In this document: piece after piece, positions 53,391-62,902 of the stretch
How positions within the stretch are numbered: position 1 is the stretch's first letter
How the letters are laid out: every line of letters begins with the position of its first letter
Source of the DNA: Flavobacteriaceae bacterium MAR_2009_75
GTDB taxonomy: Bacteria > Bacteroidota > Bacteroidia > Flavobacteriales > Flavobacteriaceae
DNA: 64,000 bases
Assembly (NCBI GenBank): GCA_002813285.1
Contig: PHTZ01000001.1
Span: forward strand, 2,169,501-2,233,500
Direction of reading: 5' to 3'
Notes under the pieces: generated by a model
Database searches by the model: none
The model's input: the letters and a program-made list of their open reading frames with translations, nothing else
Told to the model about the DNA's origin: nothing
Made by a program: the position numbers and the translations under genes

Positions 53391-53543
53391 CTATTTTTTT
53401 AGTACCATCTCCGAATTGGGCCGTGCATTGTTTTCTCTTTCTATTTCATCGGCCATATCTTCAAGTTCTGACTCTACGCTACACGAAAAGGCTGTTATTA
53501 AGACGGCAATTAACAAGGGCAATTTTAAAAATAAAGTTTTCAT
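53391..53543 (-). CDS. Small lipoprotein of 50 residues
   Basis: The frame begins MKTLFLKLPLLIAVLITAFSC, a clear lipoprotein signal peptide with Cys21, and leaves an acidic, glutamate-rich mature peptide of 30 residues. The stop is TAG at 53391-53393. It is alone on its strand between the PAS gene and a DedA-like small transporter. Function unknown; the mature part is too short for an enzyme. Confidence 0.65.
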   Translation of the reverse strand: MKTLFLKLPLLIAVLITAFSCSVESELEDMADEIERENNARPNSEMVLKK

Positions 53544-53821
53544 AGTTCTTCGATTTGGGGGTAAAGCGAATTGCCCTATTAGAACTCATTGACATCAATA
53601 ATATTGTGTTCGAACACATTGTTTCTAAATATAGGCTCAATCAGTGAAAAAAGCTTATTAACGGAATAATACATACTTTAATCATTTTTTATGATTTGAT
53701 ATTGGTGGAGAATAGTAGTTTTGCCTTTCCTTAAAATTATACTGATATCATAGATTTTATAATCGCCATACTCTGGAGTTTATCTCCGTTCGGGGAAGCC
53801 AAGGCCGGTATTCCTTATGGA

Positions 53822-54208
53822 ATGCTAAATGGCATCAATATCTATTTGGTGTTCATTGGGTGTTTTTTGGCCAATGTTCTCGTTTTTCCGATGATGCTTT
53901 TTTTTCTTGATAAAATCAATAAGTATTTTCTACGTTGGTTTTTCTATAAAAAGTCAGCAATATTTGTGGCACGTAGAGCTAAGACCGGTAGTGGTGAAAA
54001 AATCAAAAAGTTCGGTTTCTGGGGCCTCATCTTGTTTGTTATGATCCCATTGCCCGGTACCGGAGTATATGCAGGTAGTATCGCCACTTATCTGTTCAAG
54101 ATTGAGCGTAAAAAAGCCTTTTGGGCCAATACCATAGGAATCTTTCTATCATCGGTAATTGTTTGGTCTGCAACTCTTATCTCAATGAAAGGTATGGGTA
54201 CGGTTTAG
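53822..54208 (+). CDS. Small multidrug export family membrane protein, start codon unclear
   Basis: From the first ATG the protein is 128 residues with four hydrophobic segments, FWGLILFVMIPLPGTGVYAGSIATYLF being the family-typical stretch. The same frame is open for 87 nt upstream and encodes SPFGEAKAGIPYG, which belongs to this family's N-terminal half, so the true protein is likely about 150 residues. No ATG, GTG or TTG exists in that upstream part, only ATC and ATA codons at 53747-53761. Either initiation is non-standard or the start has been lost. The product is a predicted inner-membrane transporter. Confidence 0.7.
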   Translation: MLNGINIYLVFIGCFLANVLVFPMMLFFLDKINKYFLRWFFYKKSAIFVARRAKTGSGEKIKKFGFWGLILFVMIPLPGTGVYAGSIATYLFKIERKKAFWANTIGIFLSSVIVWSATLISMKGMGTV

Positions 54209-54225
54209 ACCCGCTACTGCCAGAT

Positions 54226-54675
54226 TTACTTGATCGAAAGTATTTCGAATTGGTTTTCATTGAACAAAATGCTGTCACCAACTGATTTCCCTAATAATAA
54301 ACGACCTATTGGTGTGCCAACAGAAATGCAGAATACTGCATCTTCCCCAGCCTTAAACTCCCCAGCTGAGATCGCTATAAAATAAGAGGCCTTAGAGGTT
54401 TTTACCAAACTACCCAATGCCACCGAAGTTGGTTCATTATTAATATTGACCTTGTTCAATACCGCTTTCATCTTCTCTGCCTCCGATAATTGTTGACCCA
54501 ATTTTTCCCTTTCGAGTTGAAGCATAGCTCGACCCGTTTCATGTTTATCGCCTGCTGAGCTTTTGGTCTCGCTTTGTAAAGACTCTTGAACCCCAGATAT
54601 ATTATCTTGTATTCGAACCATTCGGTTCGCTACAAATCTATGGCAGTAGTCTATTAAATCGTTTTTATCTATCAA
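54226..54675 (-). CDS. GreA/GreB-family transcription elongation factor
   Basis: This 149-residue protein has an N-terminal coiled coil (about 1-75, including QLEREKLGQQLSEAEKMKAVL) and a C-terminal FKBP-like domain ending in TPIGRLLLGKSVGDSI, which is the Gre signature. It lacks strict GreA length and is typical of the short Bacteroidota Gre paralogues that rescue stalled RNA polymerase. The start is TTG, 8 nt after the dehydratase stop; no ATG is available. It is co-transcribed with the dehydratase. Confidence 0.82.
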   Translation of the reverse strand: MIDKNDLIDYCHRFVANRMVRIQDNISGVQESLQSETKSSAGDKHETGRAMLQLEREKLGQQLSEAEKMKAVLNKVNINNEPTSVALGSLVKTSKASYFIAISAGEFKAGEDAVFCISVGTPIGRLLLGKSVGDSILFNENQFEILSIK

Positions 54676-54682
54676 TGTTCTC

Positions 54683-56407
54683 TTAGTGTGAATCGCGTTC
54701 TACCTTAGAGCCCGAACCTCCCACTAAAAAATCTAAATCGGCCCCTTTATGGGCCTGTTCGACATGGTCGATATAGAGTTTTACATAGCCCCGCTTCGCT
54801 AGGGGCTCAGAAGCAATCCACGCTTTCTTTCGCTTGACAAGTTCTTCATCGGAAACATCTAAATGAAGTTTTCTATTCGCAACGTCAAGTTCTATCATAT
54901 CACCGTTTTCCACTAGGGCCAAATTACCGCCAACAGATGATTCAGGTGATACATGTAATACCACTGTGCCCCCTGCCGTGCCACTCATTCGCCCATCAGA
55001 AATCCGTACCATATCTTTTACGCCCTGCCTAATAAGTTTCTCCGGTAAATCAACATTACCTACTTCTGGCATTCCCGGATAACCTTTCGGGCCCACACCC
55101 TTTAAAACTATCACGCTATCTTTGTCGATATCAAGGTCGGGGTCATCGATGCGGTTGTGATAGTCTTCCATCGTTTCAAATACGACAGCCTTGCCTCTAT
55201 GCTTCATTAAATGCAATGATGCTGCCGAGGGTTTAATAACAGAGCCGTTTTCGCATAGATTTCCTTTCAAAACTGCAATACCCGCTTCTTTCTTTAACGG
55301 ATTTTCCAAGGTGCGTATCACATCCTCTTCATAGCATATGGCATCTTTATAATTTTCAGCCATTGTGGTGCCATTTACGGTAATAACATCCTTATGTAGC
55401 AAGGGCATTAAATTCTTTAATACCACAGGCAGACCACCTGCGTAGTAGAAATCTTCCATTAAGTATTTACCGGACGGTTTTAGATTGACCAGCAACGGTA
55501 TCTTGCTGCCATGCATGTCGAAGTCTTCCAACTTTAAATCTACGCCCATACGGCCCGCTATAGCTGTTAAATGAACAATCAAATTGGTAGAGCCCCCAAC
55601 CCCAGAGTTGGTAACAATGGCGTTTTCAAATGCCTTTCTAGTAAGTATTTTTGATAAGGTTAAATCTTCCTTGACCATTTCTACAATACGCCTACCGGAT
55701 AGCTGTGCGTACATTTTTTTTCTTGAATCAGCGGCCGGTATAGAAGAGAATCCGGGCAGTGTTAGCCCTAAGGCTTCCACCATGGTTGCCATGGTTGAGG
55801 CCGTTCCCATAGTGTTGCAATGACCGATACTCCGGGCCAAGCATACCTCTGCCTCGCGAAAATCAGCATCAGTAAAAGCTTCATTGCTCTGCTTTTCCTT
55901 TACCATCCAGTTCATAGATCCAGAACCTATTTTCTCTCCTCTAAAGCGCCCACTCAACATAGGACCTCCCGGAACTACGATGGTAGGTAAATCTACACTG
56001 CAAGCCCCCATCAACGTAGATGGGGTGGTTTTATCACAGCCTGTTAAAAGAACAATACCATCCAAGGGATTGGCTCTAATGGACTCTTCCGTATCCATAC
56101 TGACCAAATTTCTAAAGAGCATGGTAGTAGGCTTCATTATGGTTTCACCCAAACTCATCACCGGAAACTCCATTGGAAAGCCTCCTGCTTCCAAAATTCC
56201 TCTCTTAACTACTTCCGCGAATTGCCGTAGGTGTCCATTACAAGGCGTTAGATCAGACCATGTGTTACAAATTCCAATAACCGGCTTTCCTTCAAAATAA
56301 TCATCTGGATACCCCTGATTTCGTAACCACGAACGGTGTACAAAATTCATTTTTTTATTGTCGCTATTGAACCATTCTGAGCTACGTAGTTTTTTCTTTT
56401 CTAACAT
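54683..56407 (-). CDS. IlvD/Edd-family dehydratase, sugar-acid type (L-arabinonate/D-xylonate dehydratase-like)
   Basis: This 574-residue iron-sulfur dehydratase has the cluster cysteines in ICNTWSDLTPCN, LTGCDKTTPS and GHCNTMGTAST. NTWSDLTPCN and the overall length resemble sugar-acid dehydratases of the IlvD/Edd family (L-arabinonate, D-xylonate) rather than IlvD of branched-chain synthesis. It would dehydrate a C5 or C6 aldonate to a 2-keto-3-deoxy acid. No ilv genes are nearby. It ends 7 nt before the GreA/B-like gene. An FAD oxidoreductase is 81 nt upstream on the same strand. The substrate is inferred. Confidence 0.85.
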   Translation of the reverse strand: MLEKKKLRSSEWFNSDNKKMNFVHRSWLRNQGYPDDYFEGKPVIGICNTWSDLTPCNGHLRQFAEVVKRGILEAGGFPMEFPVMSLGETIMKPTTMLFRNLVSMDTEESIRANPLDGIVLLTGCDKTTPSTLMGACSVDLPTIVVPGGPMLSGRFRGEKIGSGSMNWMVKEKQSNEAFTDADFREAEVCLARSIGHCNTMGTASTMATMVEALGLTLPGFSSIPAADSRKKMYAQLSGRRIVEMVKEDLTLSKILTRKAFENAIVTNSGVGGSTNLIVHLTAIAGRMGVDLKLEDFDMHGSKIPLLVNLKPSGKYLMEDFYYAGGLPVVLKNLMPLLHKDVITVNGTTMAENYKDAICYEEDVIRTLENPLKKEAGIAVLKGNLCENGSVIKPSAASLHLMKHRGKAVVFETMEDYHNRIDDPDLDIDKDSVIVLKGVGPKGYPGMPEVGNVDLPEKLIRQGVKDMVRISDGRMSGTAGGTVVLHVSPESSVGGNLALVENGDMIELDVANRKLHLDVSDEELVKRKKAWIASEPLAKRGYVKLYIDHVEQAHKGADLDFLVGGSGSKVERDSH

Positions 56408-56488
56408 TAAGTTTAAGTTGGATTTTTGACTGGATTAAAATAGCGATAATCAATCAGACAAACAACGTTGAACCCAATTACCCCAGAC

Positions 56489-57601
56489 CTAAACTAAATC
56501 TGCCACTTCTTTACCAACTAGGCTACCTATAGCTATGCCCATGCCGCCCAATCTCACGCCGCAATAAACATTGTTCGAAAGCTGTTTGACAATCGGTTGT
56601 TTTTCTTGGCCCGTACCCATAATACCGCTCCACCGACTTTCTATCTCAAAGGGAATATTAGGTAGTATTATATCTCTTAGCAAACCTTCAAGACGATTTT
56701 GAACCAAATCGGACAGACCGAATTCAGTGGTTTCTTCAGCTTTAAAATCTAAGTTTCTGCCCCCGCCGATAAGTATGCGATTATCAATGTTTCTAAAATA
56801 ATAATAGCCCCTTTCGAAATGAAATGTACCCGCAACCTTAAGATTTTCTATCGGCTTGGTCAATAGCACCTGTGCTCTAGCAGGTTTTATAGATTCGTTC
56901 AAGAGTTTTTCAGCAAATCCATTTGTAGCGACAATAAGTTTCTTTGTTTTGAATTCAAACAGATTCGTTTTGACGGTAATGTTTGTTCCGTTTTCGGCGA
57001 ACTCTTCTACCTCTACCGAATTAAGAAGAATGACTTTATTTTTCTGAACCTGGCGGAGTAAGGCTTGCATCATTTTGCCAGTGTCAATTTGCCCTTCAAA
57101 CTTATGGCTGATGTAATAGTCTTTAACCTTATTAAAATTAAAGATGTTTTTCTTCTCAAAAAATGGGTTCGCCTTAAAAATAGGATATAGTAGTTTGTTG
57201 ACCGATTCAAGTTTCTCTAGGCATTCATTATAAAGCAAATCATCTTTGTCAAGAAATATTTCATGCCCACCCCATCTTTGATAATCGATATTCGAATCAG
57301 CCAGTGTCTTTCGAAGTAGTTGAATACCATACCATCGCATTTTTACCAACTGTTGTACTTGTTCTTCGGAATGAGAGCGTAAATCGTCTATAATCTCAGA
57401 AATACTGCCAAAACAGGCAAAACCCGCATTCTTTGTGCTAGCGCCTTGAGGTAGAAACCCTTTTTCCAATATTAAAATTTTGGCTTTAGGAAAGCGCTCA
57501 TGAAGCCTTAACGCACAACTAAGTCCTACGATGCCACTACCAACAATGGTAAAGTCTACGTTAGATAGCCAAGTTTTATATTCCCAATAGCTTAGGTTCA
57601 C
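56489..57601 (-). CDS. FAD-dependent oxidoreductase of the DAO (DadA-like) superfamily
   Basis: This 370-residue protein starts with GTG at 57601. The FAD motif GSGIVGLSCALRLHE is near residue 22, followed by EKGFLPQGASTKNAGFACFG, and the C-terminal FAD contact is RLGGMGIAIGSLVG. It is related to amino-acid and imino-acid oxidases but not to the TIGR03364 enzyme at 776-1939. Substrate unknown. It is on the same strand as the dehydratase 81 nt downstream, so may share its transcript. There is no signal peptide. Confidence 0.8.
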   Translation of the reverse strand: MNLSYWEYKTWLSNVDFTIVGSGIVGLSCALRLHERFPKAKILILEKGFLPQGASTKNAGFACFGSISEIIDDLRSHSEEQVQQLVKMRWYGIQLLRKTLADSNIDYQRWGGHEIFLDKDDLLYNECLEKLESVNKLLYPIFKANPFFEKKNIFNFNKVKDYYISHKFEGQIDTGKMMQALLRQVQKNKVILLNSVEVEEFAENGTNITVKTNLFEFKTKKLIVATNGFAEKLLNESIKPARAQVLLTKPIENLKVAGTFHFERGYYYFRNIDNRILIGGGRNLDFKAEETTEFGLSDLVQNRLEGLLRDIILPNIPFEIESRWSGIMGTGQEKQPIVKQLSNNVYCGVRLGGMGIAIGSLVGKEVADLV

Positions 57602-57660
57602 TCTACTCTGGAGTTAATTTTTCAGACACCCTTTAAAGTTAAGGCCAAAGCATAAAAAAA

Positions 57661-57678
57661 CCCCGAATTTTTTCGGGG
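57661..57678 (-). terminator. Terminator after accC
   Basis: The stem CCCCGAA/TTCGGGG (57661-57667 and 57672-57678) with a 4-nt loop is followed on the minus strand by a run of T (TTTTTTTATG). It lies 7 nt after the accC stop. Confidence 0.85.
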
Positions 57679-57684
57679 CTTTGT

Positions 57685-59037
57685 TTAATCTTCTTGCTCG
57701 GGCTTCATCTTGAAATCTTCCATGAACTTGGTGGTATAATTACCGGCCAAATAATCAGGGTGATCCATTAACTGTCTGTGGAAAGGAATAGTTGTTTTAA
57801 TACCTTCGATGACAAACTCGTCTAATGCCCGCCTCATTTTGTTGATAGCCTCTTCCCTTGTTTGGGCGGTGGTAATCAACTTAGCAATCATAGAATCATA
57901 GTTCGGGGGTATGCTATACCCACTATACACATGGGTATCCATACGAATTCCATGTCCACCTGGCATATGTAAAGTGGTTATTCTACCAGGGCTAGGTCTA
58001 AAGTTGTTGTACGGGTCTTCCGCATTGATACGGCATTCAATAGAATGAAGTTTCGGCAAATAGTTTTTACCTGAAATAGGCACTCCACCGGCTACCAATA
58101 TCTGCTCACGAATTAAATCATAATCAATCACCTGCTCAGTTATAGGGTGCTCTACCTGAATACGGGTATTCATCTCCATAAAATAGAAATTTCGGTGTTT
58201 GTCGACCAAAAATTCTATGGTGCCAGCCCCTTCATATTTTATAAATTCAGCAGCTTTGACCGCAGCCTTGCCCATTTCATCGCGAAGTTTATCGGTCATA
58301 AAGGGGGAAGGTGTTTCCTCTGTTAATTTTTGATGACGGCGCTGTATAGAACAATCCCTCTCAGAAAGGTGGCAAGCTTTGCCATATTGATCCCCAACGA
58401 TTTGAATTTCGATATGTCGAGGCTCTTCGATCAGCTTTTCCATATACATACCTCCGTTGCCAAAGGCTGCAGTAGCTTCTTGAACGGCACTTTCAAAAAG
58501 ATCTTGCATTTGCTCTTCTTTCCATACCGCGCGCATTCCTTTACCACCGCCACCGGCGGTTGCCTTGATCATAACGGGGTAACCCATTTTTTTGGCAGTC
58601 TTTATGGCATCAGCAACATCTTTCAATAAGCCCTCTGAACCCGGAACGGTAGGAACGCCGGCCTCTTTCATTGTTTTCTTTGCAGAAGATTTATCGCCCA
58701 TTCGGTCGATATGCTCACCAGATGCGCCAATGAACTTGATATCGTGCTCAGCGCAAATTTTTGAAAACTTAGAGTTTTCAGAAAGAAAACCATAACCTGG
58801 GTGAATCGCGTCGGCATTAGTAATTTCAGCCGCCGCAATAATATTTGGAATTTTAAGGTAAGATTCACTACTGGGCGCCGGACCTATACACACCGCCTCA
58901 TCTGCGAAACGTACATGTAAACTTTCTTCATCTGCCTTAGAGTATACGGCAACGGTCTTAATACCCATTTCTTTACAGGTTCTAATTACCCGTAATGCTA
59001 TCTCTCCCCTATTGGCAATCAGTATTTTTTTGAACAT
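57685..59037 (-). CDS. accC: Acetyl-CoA carboxylase, biotin carboxylase subunit
   Basis: This 450-residue ATP-grasp enzyme begins [19 protein letters not shown], has the ATP loop [12 protein letters not shown], then [17 protein letters not shown] with catalytic residues. It carboxylates biotin on AccB, the first step of fatty acid synthesis. It follows accB after 87 nt in a fabH-accB-accC operon ended by a strong terminator. Confidence 0.97.
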   Translation of the reverse strand: MFKKILIANRGEIALRVIRTCKEMGIKTVAVYSKADEESLHVRFADEAVCIGPAPSSESYLKIPNIIAAAEITNADAIHPGYGFLSENSKFSKICAEHDIKFIGASGEHIDRMGDKSSAKKTMKEAGVPTVPGSEGLLKDVADAIKTAKKMGYPVMIKATAGGGGKGMRAVWKEEQMQDLFESAVQEATAAFGNGGMYMEKLIEEPRHIEIQIVGDQYGKACHLSERDCSIQRRHQKLTEETPSPFMTDKLRDEMGKAAVKAAEFIKYEGAGTIEFLVDKHRNFYFMEMNTRIQVEHPITEQVIDYDLIREQILVAGGVPISGKNYLPKLHSIECRINAEDPYNNFRPSPGRITTLHMPGGHGIRMDTHVYSGYSIPPNYDSMIAKLITTAQTREEAINKMRRALDEFVIEGIKTTIPFHRQLMDHPDYLAGNYTTKFMEDFKMKPEQED

Positions 59038-59124
59038 AACTTTTAAAATTAAAAGCCAAATTGCAAGTGCTGAACTCCAGATGATAAAACTGGAATTCAG
59101 GTTTTGTTATTTGGGGTTTCTAAA

Positions 59125-59619
59125 CTATGAAGGGTCTACCAAAAATAAGGGTTGGTCAAATTCTACCGGTGAAGAATCTTCGACCAAAATCTTCACAATT
59201 TTACCCGAAACTTCAGATTCGATATCATTGAATAATTTCATTGCCTCTATGACACATAGAACATCACCTTGACCTATGTTAGAACCTACCTCGACGAAAG
59301 CGTCTTTATCAGGCGAAGGCTTTCTATAAAAAGTACCGATTATCGGCGATTTAATAGTGATGTATTTCGAATCTTCTTCGCCCTTCGCTTCTTGTGTCGA
59401 TCCCGAAGCGGGCTCTGGAGCAGGGGCAGCTGGCTGAACCGGGCCTTGAGCCATTGGCGCCTGTGCCATAGGTATTTGTTGAACGAAAGTAGTTTCCGGA
59501 CCGGAATCTGAAGAACCTGTTTTGATGGTAATTTTGATATCTTCCATCTCCAATTTCACCTCACTGGCACCAGATTTCGCTACGAATCTAATAAGGCTTT
59601 GAATCTCTTTTATATCCAT
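59125..59619 (-). CDS. accB: Acetyl-CoA carboxylase biotin carboxyl carrier protein
   Basis: This 164-residue protein has a proline/alanine-rich linker (about 45-75) and a C-terminal biotinyl domain with Lys128 in EAMKLFN, the biotin site. It lies between fabH and accC with 28 and 87 nt gaps. Confidence 0.97.
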   Translation of the reverse strand: MDIKEIQSLIRFVAKSGASEVKLEMEDIKITIKTGSSDSGPETTFVQQIPMAQAPMAQGPVQPAAPAPEPASGSTQEAKGEEDSKYITIKSPIIGTFYRKPSPDKDAFVEVGSNIGQGDVLCVIEAMKLFNDIESEVSGKIVKILVEDSSPVEFDQPLFLVDPS

Positions 59620-59647
59620 GAATTTGAGTTTGTTTAGTATTCAGAAT

Positions 59648-60643
59648 TTAATTATAGGCCCATTTAAGGTAAATGGAACCCCATGTAAAGCCTCCGCCGA
59701 AAGCGGCGAAAACTAAATTATCACCTTTTTTAAGTTGGCTTTCGAAATCTGCCAACAAAAGGGGTAATGTTCCGGAAGTGGTGTTTCCGTAACGGTGTAT
59801 ATTCATTAAAACTTTTGAATTATCAAGGCCCATTCTGTTAGCCGTGGCATCAATAATTCGCTTATTCGCCTGATGGGGCACCAACCATGTAACATCGGTA
59901 TCTTTCAAGTTATTGCGTTGCATAATTTTTTCGGCAACATCGGCCATGTTCGAAACAGCAAATTTAAACACTGTTCTACCATCTTGGTAAATAAAGTGCT
60001 TCCGGTTTTTGACCGTTTCCTCGGTTGCGGGCATCAATGATCCGCCGGCATCCATACCGAGATACCTTCTACCATTACCATCCGCTCTCAAATATTCATC
60101 TTGCAGCCCTAGACCCTCTTCATTGGGTTCAAACAAGGCTGCACCAGCACCATCACCAAATATAATACAGGTCGTTCTGTCGGTATAATCAATAATTGAC
60201 GACATTTTATCAGCGCCGATCAACAATACTTTTTTATATCTGCCAGATTGAATATAACTGGCCGCGGTCGACATTCCGAAAAGAAAGCTGGAACAAGCCG
60301 CTAAAAGGTCGTAAGCAAAGGCATTTTTGGCGCCAATCTCAGCCGCTACAAATGCTGCGGTCGAGGCCACCATACTATCAGGTGTGGCAGTCGCAATAAT
60401 TACCAAATCGATTTCTTCAGGATTTATATTTCGTTTTTCAATAAGATCTTCTGCCGCCTTTATCGCCAAATAAGAAGTTCCTTCCCCTTCTTCTGGTTTA
60501 AGAATACGCCTTTCTTGAATACCTGTTCTAGAAACGATCCACTCATCATTGGTTTCGACCATACCTTCCAACATTTTGTTGGTCAGCACAAAGTTGGGAA
60601 CGTAACCCCCTACAGCGGTAATTGCTGCCGTTATTTTACTCAT
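59648..60643 (-). CDS. fabH: Beta-ketoacyl-ACP synthase III
   Basis: This 331-residue enzyme has the active cysteine in LLAACSSFLFG, and the His and Asn in LVPHQANKRI and HRYGNTTSGT. It condenses acetyl- or branched acyl-CoA with malonyl-ACP to start fatty acid synthesis; Bacteroidota enzymes commonly use branched primers. Here fabH leads the fabH-accB-accC operon, separated from rpmF by 285 nt with a terminator. Confidence 0.96.
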   Translation of the reverse strand: MSKITAAITAVGGYVPNFVLTNKMLEGMVETNDEWIVSRTGIQERRILKPEEGEGTSYLAIKAAEDLIEKRNINPEEIDLVIIATATPDSMVASTAAFVAAEIGAKNAFAYDLLAACSSFLFGMSTAASYIQSGRYKKVLLIGADKMSSIIDYTDRTTCIIFGDGAGAALFEPNEEGLGLQDEYLRADGNGRRYLGMDAGGSLMPATEETVKNRKHFIYQDGRTVFKFAVSNMADVAEKIMQRNNLKDTDVTWLVPHQANKRIIDATANRMGLDNSKVLMNIHRYGNTTSGTLPLLLADFESQLKKGDNLVFAAFGGGFTWGSIYLKWAYN

Positions 60644-60875
60644 TCTAAAGTTGATTTGATATCAAAAACCTTCCAAAATGCCTGAAAATCGGTGAAAATT
60701 AAACATTTTTCAGCACTTTTTACTGAAATTTCAGTCGTTTTTGAAATTTTAGTTCGTTATAGGATTTCTATATCCGCGAGGCCGGCAAATTATTTTTCAA
60801 TATAAACCTCCCTCCTAAAGATTTAATGTTTTGCCGAAGAATATTCATATAAAATCAGAGTAAACCACATAAAAA

Positions 60876-60903
60876 AACTCCCGTTGATATACATACGGGA
60901 GTT
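60876..60903 (-). terminator. Terminator of the DUF177-rpmF operon
   Basis: The 9-bp stem AACTCCCGT/ACGGGAGTT (60876-60884 and 60895-60903) is followed on the minus strand by a run of seven T. It lies 26 nt after the rpmF stop, so rpmF and fabH are separate transcripts. Confidence 0.88.
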
Positions 60904-60928
60904 GGGTATTTTCTACTGAAAGATACAA

Positions 60929-61126
60929 TTATGCTTCTGCTTCTTCAGTTTTGTCTATCAAGACCTGACCTTTGTAATACAATTTACCTTCGTGCCAATG
61001 TGCTCTGTGGAACAAGTGCATCTCACCAGTAGTAGGGTCGGTAGCCAAAGTAGGGGCGACCGCTTTATAATGGGTTCTTCTTTTATCCCTTCTGGTTTTC
61101 GAAATTTTTCTTTTAGGATGTGCCAT
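60929..61126 (-). CDS. rpmF: Large subunit ribosomal protein bL32
   Basis: This 65-residue basic protein begins [20 protein letters not shown], the bL32 signature. The usual zinc-binding cysteines of some L32 forms are absent (HLFHRAHW has His only). It starts 6 nt after the DUF177 gene, its usual partner. Confidence 0.96.
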   Translation of the reverse strand: MAHPKRKISKTRRDKRRTHYKAVAPTLATDPTTGEMHLFHRAHWHEGKLYYKGQVLIDKTEEAEA

Positions 61127-61132
61127 TTCAAC

Positions 61133-61666
61133 TTATTTATCCGTTAACAGTTTCTTTAATTCGTCCCAACGGGGATCGTTTTCTTTTATTGTTTCCTTAT
61201 CTTCTTTAGGCTGCAATTCTTCTAGTTTCTTTAGGGCCTCAGACTCTAAAGTACCATCGACTACACCGGGGTGTATACGCTTTAGGGGTACTGCCAGCAC
61301 CAACATTTCATAAACGTATTGTGCAATGTTCACTTGGTGCTCACCGTGCGGAATGACCAAAATATCATCATCCTCATCGTTGAACTCTTCCCCGAACTTG
61401 ACGACCAATTTCAGTTCAGCTGAAATCGGTTGTTCAAACGGCTCAGCGGTCAAATCACAATTGATGTTCACCGTGCCCTGTGCGCTCATTTCAAACTCGA
61501 GCATGGTATTCATTTTCTTTAAAACTACGTTTAAAGCAATGTCGGCACCATTGAACTCATCATACCCAAAAGATTCAAAGAACTGGTTATTAATCGTATA
61601 GTCAAAATTGTGTTTTCCTTGCTTTAATCCTGAGAAAGGAATACTAAACTCCTTTTGCTTCATCAT
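61133..61666 (-). CDS. DUF177 (YceD-like) protein
   Basis: From ATG 61666 (or 61663) the protein is about 177 residues. It has the DUF177 layout: FSIPFSGLKQGKHNFDYTIN near the N-terminus and an acidic middle, EFNDEDDDILVIPHGEHQVNIAQYVYEMLVLAVPLK, ending in a charged helical tail. YceD-like proteins are linked to 23S rRNA processing, and the gene is nearly always beside rpmF. An in-frame extension upstream lacks a better start. Confidence 0.88.
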   Translation of the reverse strand: MMKQKEFSIPFSGLKQGKHNFDYTINNQFFESFGYDEFNGADIALNVVLKKMNTMLEFEMSAQGTVNINCDLTAEPFEQPISAELKLVVKFGEEFNDEDDDILVIPHGEHQVNIAQYVYEMLVLAVPLKRIHPGVVDGTLESEALKKLEELQPKEDKETIKENDPRWDELKKLLTDK

Positions 61667-61795
61667 TACAACACTATTTTTAATACACACGCCTAATCAA
61701 AGGCGGGTGCAAAGATACTATTATTTAATAATATTACAACCCTTTTTTGCTTGAAATCAACACAGTGCAAAAGTTTTAGGGCTACCAAGAGCTTG

Positions 61796-62842
61796 CTAAC
61801 GTCTTACCCTTTGTTTTTGAAGCGGATTTTCGGTCAGTTCTTGATATTCTTCACGATTTTTAAAAATCTGCAATGCCATAAAAACCGCTTCTTTGAAAGA
61901 ACTAAAGTCGGCGTTGCCTTTTCCGGCTATTTCATAAGCAGTACCGTGGTCGGGAGAGGTTCGTACTTTAGAAAGGCCCGCAGTAAAATTCACTCCTTTT
62001 CCGAACGATAAAGTTTTAAATGGTATCAAACCTTGGTCGTGATAGGCGGCCAATACGGCATCAAAATTTTTATATGCATCAGAGCCAAAAAAGCTATCGG
62101 CAGAATAGGGCCCGAAAACCAGATGACCTGCATTGGACATTTCTTTGATAACAGGCTTTAATATCTCATCGTCTTCTTTACCGATTATACCATTGTCACC
62201 ACTATGCGGGTTGATGCCCAACAAGGCTATTTTTGGCGCTCGAATGCAGAAATCCATCCGTAGCGATTTTTCGATTGTGCGCACCTTATTTCTAATCAAA
62301 ATCGCATTTATAGCCGATGGAGCATCTTTAACGGCCACATGATCGGTAAGCAACCCTACTTTCAGCTCATTGGTTACCATAAACATCAGGCTTTCACCCT
62401 CAAGCTCTTGTGCCAAGAAATCGGTATGGCCCGGAAATTTAAAATCTTCGGCCTGAATATTATTCTTATTGATAGGTGCAGTGACCAAGGCATCGATTTC
62501 ACTATTTTTCAAAGCCTCGACAGCTGCGCGAAGTGATTTAATCGCAAATTTACCCACTTCTTCTGTTGCTTCGCCAAAATTGATTTTTGGCACTTCCTTC
62601 CAAACGTTGACTACATTGATTTTACCGTCCAATGCTTTTGATGCACTTTGAATTCCGTGATAATTGACCTCAATGCCGAGCTCCTTCTTTTGAAAAGCTA
62701 TGGTTTTACTGGAAGCAAAAATGACAGGCGTACAAAAATCGAGCATTCGGGCATCTTCAAAGGTCTTAAGTACTACCTCACAACCTATTCCGTTCAGGTC
62801 TCCTATTGAAATCCCTAGTTTTATTTTAGCCTCTTCCTGCAT
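61796..62842 (-). CDS. pdxA: 4-hydroxythreonine-4-phosphate dehydrogenase
   Basis: This 348-residue protein begins with IKLGISIGDLNGIGCEV, the PdxA N-terminus. Metal-binding His residues lie in FPGHTDFLAQ, LTDHVAVKD and AAYHDQGLIPFK, and LSKVRTSPDHGTAYEIAGKG is the C-terminal signature. It oxidises 4-phosphooxythreonine on the path to pyridoxal phosphate. It is divergent from ribE across 60 nt. Confidence 0.96.
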   Translation of the reverse strand: MQEEAKIKLGISIGDLNGIGCEVVLKTFEDARMLDFCTPVIFASSKTIAFQKKELGIEVNYHGIQSASKALDGKINVVNVWKEVPKINFGEATEEVGKFAIKSLRAAVEALKNSEIDALVTAPINKNNIQAEDFKFPGHTDFLAQELEGESLMFMVTNELKVGLLTDHVAVKDAPSAINAILIRNKVRTIEKSLRMDFCIRAPKIALLGINPHSGDNGIIGKEDDEILKPVIKEMSNAGHLVFGPYSADSFFGSDAYKNFDAVLAAYHDQGLIPFKTLSFGKGVNFTAGLSKVRTSPDHGTAYEIAGKGNADFSSFKEAVFMALQIFKNREEYQELTENPLQKQRVRR

Positions 62843-62902
62843 GATATTCTTTACCTTTGCGTCAAATTTACAATCTACAAAACTACTTAATTTCTACGGA
62901 AC

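Noticed and set aside
55884-56300. 138-residue plus-strand protein opposite the dehydratase
   Set aside because: Lies wholly inside a well-supported iron-sulfur dehydratase gene on the other strand.
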